From JAYWFX01 sp043778575 (GTDB lineage Bacteria; Patescibacteriota; JACMRA01): a DNA stretch of 19,388 nucleotides. The number at the start of each line of letters is the position of its first letter. Position 1 is the stretch's first letter. Of the stretch, positions 7,457 through 13,520 are shown piece after piece. The position numbers were made by a program, and so were the translations under genes. Where the stretch lies: the NCBI GenBank assembly GCA_043778575.1, contig JAYWFX010000074.1, forward strand, positions 1-19,388, written 5' to 3'. The notes below the pieces were generated by a model, which made no database searches, was not told where the DNA came from, and worked only from the letters and a program-made list of their open reading frames with translations.

Positions 7457-8338
7457 CTAGGATTTTTTGAGGTTTTTTGGAGACCCGATGAGATATCCCG
7501 TACCACCAGCAATGAGTTTCACTGACATGTATATGATAAATGCTAGAAACAATCGAGGGTTTGTGACAAGTTTCCCATAGAACTTTTTGTAGCTAGAGCG
7601 AAGGAGTTTTACGTGGTTGTTTTTTTCACCGAGAGATTTTCTACTAGCGTTCTTTTTCATATAATTCCCCATAGTTCTACCATAATAAAAAAACTTTTTC
7701 CATACATCACCGATATTTTTTGGTTCTCCAAGATGATCCTCTATAGCCTCAGTATATGACCAAGTGTATCCCAAATCCATCATGCGATTATGTAGATCAA
7801 AGTCCTCATTTGCAACCAAGTTTTCATCAAACCCACCAACTTTGTCGAAAGCAATTCTAGTAAAAAATCTGACAGCCACCACCTCATCGTCATAGCGATA
7901 ACTCTCCCTTTCGAGATACCGGACTTTTGCCCATATACTATCACCTACACTTCGATTGTGAATTGCTACTGCATCAAATCCCTCGTGAATTTTTTGGACA
8001 CATTTTTGTATCACATCAGACTGCAATCTAAACTCGGCTCCAATTCGATAGATGAGTTCGCCTTTTGATTGTGAGAACCCATAATTAAACTGGGTACTGC
8101 GTTCTGGTCCGAGTTGAAAAACTTGATTTGTGTATTGTTTAGCTATTTCAAAGGTTCCATCGGTTGAAAAGTTGTCTATGATGATGAGCTCCCAGTTTGT
8201 GTAGGTTTGTTTTTTTAGGCTTTCTAGGGATTCTCGAATATATTCACTATTATTTTTGCAGGCTATGATAACCGACACCAATGGCTTAGAGCTGGCTGAT
8301 TGAGATAATTGATCGCCTAATTTAGATTTTAGAGACAT
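7457..8338 (-). CDS. GT2-family glycosyltransferase lacking the DxD motif
   Basis: This 293-residue GT-A fold protein has the Rossmann-like start VSVIIACKNN (21-30), IIIDNFSTDGT (52-62) and GPERSTQFNYG (77-87). Where GT2 enzymes carry the metal-binding DxD, it has Gly100-Ala101-Glu102. The later acidic pair NEDFD (177-181) and the GGF before it are kept. A C-terminal hydrophobic stretch (about 263-285) and a basic tail suggest membrane association. The neighbouring GT2 protein (8322-9131) shares the GPERS-x-Q-x-N-x-G element and overall layout but keeps DAD, so the two look like paralogs. The genes overlap by 17 bases, indicating translational coupling. Possible roles are a metal-independent transferase, an enzyme using Glu102 or other ligands, or a regulatory partner of its neighbour. 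Confidence 0.85.
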   Translation of the reverse strand: MSLKSKLGDQLSQSASSKPLVSVIIACKNNSEYIRESLESLKKQTYTNWELIIIDNFSTDGTFEIAKQYTNQVFQLGPERSTQFNYGFSQSKGELIYRIGAEFRLQSDVIQKCVQKIHEGFDAVAIHNRSVGDSIWAKVRYLERESYRYDDEVVAVRFFTRIAFDKVGGFDENLVANEDFDLHNRMMDLGYTWSYTEAIEDHLGEPKNIGDVWKKFFYYGRTMGNYMKKNASRKSLGEKNNHVKLLRSSYKKFYGKLVTNPRLFLAFIIYMSVKLIAGGTGYLIGSPKNLKKS

Positions 8339-9131
8339 ATTTGTGGTAGGTAAAGATTATTGCACCTATTCCAAACTGGAAGCTTTTGAGGAAAATAAGA
8401 TACGTAAAGGCTATTGGGTGAGTGAGGGCGAGTAGGGGTTTGGAGAAAAATAATCCATAACGGTATATTGGGCTGATTTCATTTTGGACACCGATAGAAT
8501 AGTTTTTGAGTTGTTGTGCGTAGTATATTTTTTTGTGGATAGATTTGAAAAAGCCAATATTTTCTTCGTGGTGATAGAGTGGTTGGTGGAGATGGATAAT
8601 GACACCATCATTTGCTTTGAAGCGTCTATCAAGATCCCAATCCTCGCCGCTAGACATTTCAGAGTTAAATCCGCCCAAATCCATGAATTGTGTTTTTGGG
8701 AATACTCTAGCAGCAGATATGAGATCATTTCCATCATAGTAGTGTTTTTCTAGGTTGAGAGCACGACAAAACAGTGTATTTCCCGGGATTCGCTCAGGCA
8801 GTACCATGGCTGTATTTGGAATCAAGTTTGCGACAATTTCTCCTAGCAAATGATCACTAAACTCCATATCGGCATCGATAAAACAAATATATTTACCACT
8901 AGCTAGCTTCGCTCCTTGGTTTCGCTGACTCGATCGTTCGGGCCCAATGATATCTAGTCGCACAGGGAATTGTCTGGTGATTTCTCTGGTTGCATCAGTG
9001 GTATTTGGGTTGTCAATCACGATTATCTCAATCTCTTTGGGGTCAAAGCTTGGTTGTTTTAGGATAGAATTCAATACACGAGCGATATTTTCCTCTTCAT
9101 TTTTGGTTGGTATTATTATCGAAAGGAGCAT
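8322..9131 (-). CDS. GT2-family glycosyltransferase
   Basis: This is a 269-residue cytoplasmic-face GT-A enzyme: SIIIPTKNEEENI (4-16), IIVIDNPNTTDAT (36-48) and GPERSSQRNQG (63-73). The metal-binding DAD is at 86-88 and the GEDWDLDRR element at 162-170 supplies the catalytic-base region. A hydrophobic stretch near 239-260 probably anchors it to the membrane. It should transfer a sugar from a nucleotide-sugar donor to a lipid- or glycan-linked acceptor; the sugar cannot be told from sequence. It starts two bases after the stop of the GT4 gene and its end overlaps the next GT2 start by 17 bases, so it is in the middle of a tightly packed operon. Confidence 0.9.
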   Translation of the reverse strand: MLLSIIIPTKNEEENIARVLNSILKQPSFDPKEIEIIVIDNPNTTDATREITRQFPVRLDIIGPERSSQRNQGAKLASGKYICFIDADMEFSDHLLGEIVANLIPNTAMVLPERIPGNTLFCRALNLEKHYYDGNDLISAARVFPKTQFMDLGGFNSEMSSGEDWDLDRRFKANDGVIIHLHQPLYHHEENIGFFKSIHKKIYYAQQLKNYSIGVQNEISPIYRYGLFFSKPLLALTHPIAFTYLIFLKSFQFGIGAIIFTYHKYVSKI

Positions 9132-9133
9132 TA

Positions 9134-10249
9134 TTATAGTTTTTTGAGTACGTCTTGGAGGTCTGTATAGCTTTGTTCAAAGGTGACTTTTTTTGATTGC
9201 GATAGAGCGTTTTGGCATAGTGAGTCATATTGTTTTGTATCATTGGTGAATATATTGTATAAAGATGCCAGTGAATCTGCTAGAGATTGTGGGTCTGGTC
9301 TACACACATAACCACCTCCGAATGTTGTTGCGTCGCGTAGTCCATCCACATCATATGTGATAGTCGGTGTAGCCATGCTATGAGCCTCCGTGACGATTAG
9401 CCCCCAACCCTCTTTGACACTCGTTGAGCAGAGTACAGATGCTTGTTTCATATATTCAAGTTTTTCTTCATCACTCACTCTCCCCAAAAAATGTATTTTT
9501 TCTTCACAACCTGATCTTCTAGCTAATTTTCTTAATTCTCCTTGGTCACCGCCTCCACTCATCCATAGAATAGTCTCAGGAAAGTTTTGGTTAAAAAGTA
9601 CAAAGGCTCGAATCATATCTGCAGGTCGTTTCATAGCTCTGAGCGAAGAGTGAAACATCACGGTAAAAACCTGTTGCTTATCGTGGTGATTGTATATTTG
9701 CAGGGGTTTGTGGGTGAGACCAAGTGAAATTACCGAGATGTTTTTGGGGCTAAATCCGTATCGAACGAGATCATTTTTAGTGCTTTGAGAAACGACTATC
9801 ACAGGGGTACGAAACCTAGACTCTAGCCAAGTGTAGAGAGGCTCCAGCATAAAACCAATCAAACTCAGTGGAAATATCATCTCATACAGCCAAATTTCTC
9901 TGGCTAGTTGGTGATAAAATAAAAGAGTTTTTTCCCTATCAGAGTACAGCTTTGTGAGATAGGGCAGTGTGTTGATTTGCTCGATAATAATGTCGTAGTT
10001 TCCTTTGAGATGTTTTCTATAGTACCACCATGCACTACAATAATGAGTCAGACTGTTGTTTCCAACTCGGATTATGTCGACTCCGTTCAGTGTTTGCTTG
10101 GGTTGGCTATTTGGATAGCGTGCTGTCAATAGTGTGACGGTATTTCCGTCTTTTACCAGTTGTTTTGCTAGTTCATGAGTGACGATTTCAGCCCCGCCCG
10201 ACTTTGGATGATTGATATCTTTCCAGCTAAACATTAGTATTTTATTCAT
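9134..10249 (-). CDS. GT4-family (GT-B fold) glycosyltransferase
   Basis: This 371-residue protein has two Rossmann-like domains. The N-terminal acceptor domain begins with KILMFSW and contains the glycine-rich SGGAE loop (17-21). The C-terminal donor domain contains the Lys-rich SSLRAMKRP stretch (201-209), FLGRVSDEE (254-262), and the EX7E pair Glu280 and Glu288, typical of retaining GT4 enzymes that use nucleotide sugars. It lacks signal peptide or membrane helices and is expected at the cytoplasmic face of the membrane. It follows the GtrB-like gene after 26 bases and precedes the GT2 gene by two bases. AGG lies 6 bases before the ATG as a weak ribosome-binding site. The donor is not identifiable. 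Confidence 0.92.
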   Translation of the reverse strand: MNKILMFSWKDINHPKSGGAEIVTHELAKQLVKDGNTVTLLTARYPNSQPKQTLNGVDIIRVGNNSLTHYCSAWWYYRKHLKGNYDIIIEQINTLPYLTKLYSDREKTLLFYHQLAREIWLYEMIFPLSLIGFMLEPLYTWLESRFRTPVIVVSQSTKNDLVRYGFSPKNISVISLGLTHKPLQIYNHHDKQQVFTVMFHSSLRAMKRPADMIRAFVLFNQNFPETILWMSGGGDQGELRKLARRSGCEEKIHFLGRVSDEEKLEYMKQASVLCSTSVKEGWGLIVTEAHSMATPTITYDVDGLRDATTFGGGYVCRPDPQSLADSLASLYNIFTNDTKQYDSLCQNALSQSKKVTFEQSYTDLQDVLKKL

Positions 10250-10275
10250 ATTTTACCTAGGGATAACTCCAAAAA

Positions 10276-11238
10276 CTACTCAAAAATATTTCTGATAACG
10301 TACAGAGGTCGATTAGTGGTTTCTCGCTGGATTGTAGCAATATAATGAGCCGTGACACCGAGTGATATGAGTACCAGACCAGTCAAAAAAGTGTTCAGGG
10401 CACCGAGCAGTGTAGATCCAGACAAATTCCACCTGTATGGGTCACTCAACATAAATTTGATAACAAACATAAAGATGCCACCTGTCAGTGAGATGAGTGA
10501 AATCATACCGCCAAAATATCCTATGAACTCCATCGGAAAAAAACTGTGCAATATAAAACTATTGATAGCGAGTTTCAAACGCTTGGAAAATGTATACCCG
10601 GGTATGCCAAATTGTCGCTCTTTTTCTATGTAGTGAAGATAGTGTTTTTTGAACCCCAACCAATCGATAAGCACTCGAGTAGTCCTGTCATGCTCAGTAA
10701 ATTTGTTAAATTCAGTCACCACTTTTTTATCCATCAGACGAAAGTCAAGTGCTCCAGAGATTACCTCATGTTCAGAAATCGCATTCATGATGATATAAAA
10801 GAGTTTTGATCCATATTTTTCAACTAGATTATTGGTTTTTTTGGCGTCACGCTTGCCGATTACTATATCATATCCAGATTCCCAAGCAGAGAGAAACTCC
10901 GGTATTTTTTCTACAGGATATTGCATGTCGGTGTCTAGTAATATTATCGCATCACTATCACTATAGTGAATCCCAGCTGTCAACGCCACCTCTTTTCCAA
11001 AATTTCTAGATAGCTCAATGAGTTTTACTCGTCTATCCATTTCTGTTAGTCTGATAATCTTTTCTGCTGTGTCATCATCACTACCATCGTCCACAAAAAT
11101 CATTTCACACTCATAACTATCGTCGAGGGATTCTGTAGTCCACACATCCACAATACTCTTGTAAGCAAAATCAATATTTAAACTTTCATTAAAACAAGGC
11201 AAAATACACGAAATTCTTTTTATTTTTTTTTGAGACAT
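10276..11238 (-). CDS. Polyprenyl-phosphate glycosyltransferase, GtrB/DPM1-like GT2
   Basis: This is a 320-residue GT-A domain followed by two membrane helices (about 237-263 and 278-303), the layout of GtrB, ArnC and related enzymes that load a sugar onto undecaprenyl phosphate. The motifs are CILPCFNE (11-18), FVDDGSDDDT (48-57), LSRNFGKE (76-83), the metal-binding DTD at 102-104 followed by MQYP (most relatives have DADLQ), and the Arg-x-x-Gly-x-x-x-Tyr switch-region element (208-215). It is the first gene of the leftward glycosyltransferase operon, with a good promoter about 60 bases upstream. Its lipid-linked product is the expected donor for the GT-C-like protein encoded at the end of the same run. 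Confidence 0.92.
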   Translation of the reverse strand: MSQKKIKRISCILPCFNESLNIDFAYKSIVDVWTTESLDDSYECEMIFVDDGSDDDTAEKIIRLTEMDRRVKLIELSRNFGKEVALTAGIHYSDSDAIILLDTDMQYPVEKIPEFLSAWESGYDIVIGKRDAKKTNNLVEKYGSKLFYIIMNAISEHEVISGALDFRLMDKKVVTEFNKFTEHDRTTRVLIDWLGFKKHYLHYIEKERQFGIPGYTFSKRLKLAINSFILHSFFPMEFIGYFGGMISLISLTGGIFMFVIKFMLSDPYRWNLSGSTLLGALNTFLTGLVLISLGVTAHYIATIQRETTNRPLYVIRNIFE

Positions 11239-11257
11239 TTTTATATTGGATTTGTAT

Positions 11258-11276
11258 CAGATTTTTTTTGAATCTG
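11258..11276. repeat. Small hairpin in the leader of the glycosyltransferase operon
   Basis: CAGATT (11258-11263) and AATCTG (11271-11276) form a six-base stem with a seven-base loop, and six Ts follow on the + strand. In the leftward mRNA it sits about 20-38 bases before the ATG at 11238. In the rightward direction it resembles a weak terminator, but no rightward gene reads into it. Confidence 0.3.
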
Positions 11277-11296
11277 TTTTTTGAAATGTTTTTCAG

Positions 11297-11325
11297 AACA
11301 TACCCGAATAAAATACTTTTGGCAA
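11297..11325 (-). promoter_or_regulatory. Sigma-70-type promoter for the glycosyltransferase operon
   Basis: Read leftward, TTGCCA (11320-11325) and TATGTT (11297-11302) are spaced by 17 bases. The start would be near 11290, giving a leader of about 50 bases that contains the hairpin at 11258-11276. It is divergent from the promoter at 11363-11391. Confidence 0.5.
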
Positions 11326-11362
11326 TGAATCAGCCTAAATCAACATAAATCCACATATTGTG

Positions 11363-11391
11363 TTTACAAGTAGTGATTTGTATTCTATACT
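11363..11391 (+). promoter_or_regulatory. Sigma-70-type promoter for the 60-residue membrane protein
   Basis: TTTACA (11363-11368) and TATACT (11386-11391) are spaced by 17 bases, one of the best promoter matches in the window. The expected start is near 11398, about 52 bases before the ATG at 11450. Its presence supports the small gene being real. Confidence 0.55.
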
Positions 11392-11449
11392 TTGAGCATA
11401 GCTATAAAAAGCACCCAAACTCTCAAAAAGCCTTTCAAACAAAAAATAT

Positions 11450-11632
11450 ATGTTTTTACTTAATTTAATCAATAAATTTCCAATATGGTTCATCGCTGGA
11501 ACCGTGCTTGTCACTGGCACTGTAGGTTATTTTGTAGTGTCACCACAGTTTGTACCAAAACCATCAGAAAGTGGATACGGTGGAATTACGTGCCCATCAG
11601 GAAAAGTTCTCAAAGACAAAATTTGTCAATAA
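11450..11632 (+). CDS. Small single-pass exported protein with C-terminal cysteine pair
   Basis: The protein has 60 residues: a short N-terminus with one Lys, a hydrophobic segment (about 12-30), a Pro-rich linker (SPQFVPKPSE), then a compact C-terminus with Cys48 and Cys59 that could form a disulfide outside the membrane. I recognise no family. Evidence for reality is the protein-like composition, a dedicated promoter with a 17-base spacer, and its fit between a divergent gene upstream and a convergent gene ending 7 bases after its stop. No Shine-Dalgarno precedes the ATG; the upstream sequence is A-rich. It is the only rightward gene between the two halves of the leftward set. Confidence 0.6.
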   Translation: MFLLNLINKFPIWFIAGTVLVTGTVGYFVVSPQFVPKPSESGYGGITCPSGKVLKDKICQ

Positions 11633-11639
11633 CTCTGAG

Positions 11640-12800
11640 TTAGTTAGTTTTTTGAGTCCCAACTCGCCTCAGTAGGATAGTTCCTAATGTATTGATGAAA
11701 ATCATGACGATTGGCCCAATCAAAAATCCCATTGGGCCAAATATGTACAGTCCTGAAATCACACTGGTGATCACAAAAAGAGGATTTCCTTCGCCCCCAG
11801 AAAGAATAATTTTGGGTAAAAACACATAGTTTATCCAGATAATGATAATCTCAGCCACCACTGCACACACAATAGCAGCTACAGGATTCACTGAAAAGAT
11901 CACAGCAATAGGAATTACATATGCCATTTCGTTCGGTGTGGCTGGTAAAAACCCAATAATAAATGACAAGATTGAGATTACAAATTTGTTAGGGATATTA
12001 AACACCACCATCATGGTAAAAACTACAGCCGTATTTATGACACCTGATAGTAAATTTGCGTATAGTACGTTGCGTATGCCGAGTTTGAGATCTTTTTTGA
12101 TTTGAGATGATTCGTGACTGTGCAAGGGAATCAGACTCAATAAACTATTTACCCACCTGTTTCCAAAGACTAGACCATTGAACCAAGCCAGTAAAAATAA
12201 TATGATATAGGCTAGCTGATTAAAAATTACATTAAAAACTTGGGCAGTTATATTAAAAAATCTATTGAGACTTTCTTGGGAAAACAGTGATTGAGCATCA
12301 AGATTGTTATTGGGGTGTATAACATGATTAAATTGATCAACTCCAGCCTGAATCGTTTCTAAGTTGATTCCAAATCTGCCCGCAGTACTCAAAAACTGTT
12401 GATTATCTGGCAGGGAGTTGATAGTCAGCACGGTAGTCTCCAAAAATCTAGGTATCTCACCAGCGATTTGCCCGCCAATATAATTAAAAAATAGCCCCAA
12501 ACAAATGATTACCGTCAACATCGTGAGTATCCCCGATAAACTTTGAGATCTTTGTGAGAGAACTTTTGCTAGATGTTTGTTAAAAAATTCATAGATTGGA
12601 TACGTCAACACAGCCATTATAAAGCCGACAATCAGTGTAGTTCGAAACTGAAAATTAAACACATAAAACCCGATACAAATCAAGAAAAACAAGGATATAT
12701 TGAACAAATTATCCAGAGATATTGGTCGATTGTAGGGTTTTTGTTCGAGTTTTAACTCAGACGTATGCTGATTTTTTTGTTCGGTAGTAGTAGATTTCAT
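11640..12800 (-). CDS. AI-2E/PerM family membrane transporter
   Basis: This is a 386-residue polytopic protein with hydrophobic segments at about 31-50, 53-70, 88-110, 190-215, 245-268, 272-288, 295-325 and 340-375. A large polar region (about 111-185) lies between helices 3 and 4, the usual layout of the AI-2E transporter (PerM) family. The C-terminal GPMGFLIGP (355-363) is the family's characteristic Gly/Pro element, and IIGFLPATPNEMAY near 281-294 occupies the conserved Gly-Phe-Ile/Leu-Pro region. Members are proposed exporters of small molecules, AI-2 in one case and Na+/H+ antiport in others, so the substrate here is unknown. It converges on the 60-residue gene, with stops 7 bases apart. 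The ATG at 12800 has a TATAAT about 24 bases upstream and no clear Shine-Dalgarno. Confidence 0.9.
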   Translation of the reverse strand: MKSTTTEQKNQHTSELKLEQKPYNRPISLDNLFNISLFFLICIGFYVFNFQFRTTLIVGFIMAVLTYPIYEFFNKHLAKVLSQRSQSLSGILTMLTVIICLGLFFNYIGGQIAGEIPRFLETTVLTINSLPDNQQFLSTAGRFGINLETIQAGVDQFNHVIHPNNNLDAQSLFSQESLNRFFNITAQVFNVIFNQLAYIILFLLAWFNGLVFGNRWVNSLLSLIPLHSHESSQIKKDLKLGIRNVLYANLLSGVINTAVVFTMMVVFNIPNKFVISILSFIIGFLPATPNEMAYVIPIAVIFSVNPVAAIVCAVVAEIIIIWINYVFLPKIILSGGEGNPLFVITSVISGLYIFGPMGFLIGPIVMIFINTLGTILLRRVGTQKTN

Positions 12801-12824
12801 ATATAGGGATTATGATAGATTTAC

Positions 12825-12830
12825 ATTATA
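12825..12830 (-). promoter_or_regulatory. Consensus -10 element before the AI-2E family gene
   Basis: A perfect TATAAT read leftward lies 24 bases upstream of the ATG at 12800, inside the short gap after the HNH gene. No good -35 is found at 16-18 bases, so this is a candidate only. It would give a leader of about 17 bases. Confidence 0.35.
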
Positions 12831-12845
12831 TATCTAGCAAATTGT

Positions 12846-13481
12846 CTAATTATTTTTCTTGTTGCTTTTAGTTTGTTTCCAGTTGAGATATTCTCGATAC
12901 CAATCGTTTTGCATGCGTTCTTGGGCGTTTTTTAGGCTAATCTTTTTGTCACAAACGAGTCTTTTTAAGTAATTTTCAGCAATATCTTTCTCATGAAATC
13001 CTGGTTTTGGGTTTGCTGGCTCGGGCCATAGATTTGTGTCGTCATTGCTACCACCAATTTGCAGCGAAATAAAGTGATCGACTTCATAATCACCATCATT
13101 TACTGGATATGTAATTCCGTATTTTTCATAGATCCGTTTTTTTTGAGACTCTGATACACTGCGTACAGTTGCGGAATACCCTGATTGGCAAATATCTTTT
13201 TCGGTCACCCTCGGTAGTACGTCGCCTGGAGTTTTGATTGGATCAGGGTAAATTCGTGATTCGCCAATCTTTTTGGTATCACTGACTCCCGCCACCTGTG
13301 GATTATCAGGTTTAGATGAGTTTTGAGCTAATATTTTGTTTATTCCAATCAAAACTACTCCAATCACAGCTATCATTGTGACTACCCCAAATAAAATAAC
13401 TATCCTTGGGATTTGATTGTTTTGTGTCTTATTCTTTTTATCATGCAAGCTTGTTTTGTTTGTAAATTCATCTACTGGCAT
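12846..13481 (-). CDS. Membrane-anchored HNH nuclease-like protein
   Basis: From the ATG at 13481 the protein has 211 residues. It has a polar basic N-terminus, a membrane helix (about 27-49), a linker, then an extracytoplasmic domain. That domain has Cys98, the core EVDHFISLQIGG (133-144) with His136, Asn150 in NLWPEP, and His163 in a GFHEKD element. The end has Cys177 and a helical DKKISLKNAQERMQNDW stretch. The DH...GG...NLWP...KD...VC...AQ...DW order matches a common secreted HNH-type nuclease family (ββα-metal fold). The expected activity is cutting nucleic acid outside the membrane; Cys98-Cys177 may form a disulfide. A longer frame using TTG at 13520 would abut the stop of the J-domain gene, but it adds an odd hydrophobic start, so I prefer the ATG. 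It is probably co-transcribed with the J-domain gene. Confidence 0.8.
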   Translation of the reverse strand: MPVDEFTNKTSLHDKKNKTQNNQIPRIVILFGVVTMIAVIGVVLIGINKILAQNSSKPDNPQVAGVSDTKKIGESRIYPDPIKTPGDVLPRVTEKDICQSGYSATVRSVSESQKKRIYEKYGITYPVNDGDYEVDHFISLQIGGSNDDTNLWPEPANPKPGFHEKDIAENYLKRLVCDKKISLKNAQERMQNDWYREYLNWKQTKSNKKNN

Positions 13482-13520
13482 ACAGTCCACATTGTTCAGA
13501 AACAAGTAAATCCGTGTCAA

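Noticed and set aside
11615..11627. Perfect palindrome GACAAA-A-TTTGTC near the convergent gene ends
   Set aside because: The single-base loop is too small to fold as a hairpin, no T-run follows directly, and it lies within the 60-residue coding sequence. It is not called a terminator.
12846..13520. Longer version of the HNH gene starting at TTG 13520
   Set aside because: TTG is a rare start, it adds 13 residues of unlikely sequence before the basic N-terminus, and the exact abutment with the upstream stop is what any maximal open frame would show. ATG 13481 is preferred, though neither has a good ribosome-binding site.
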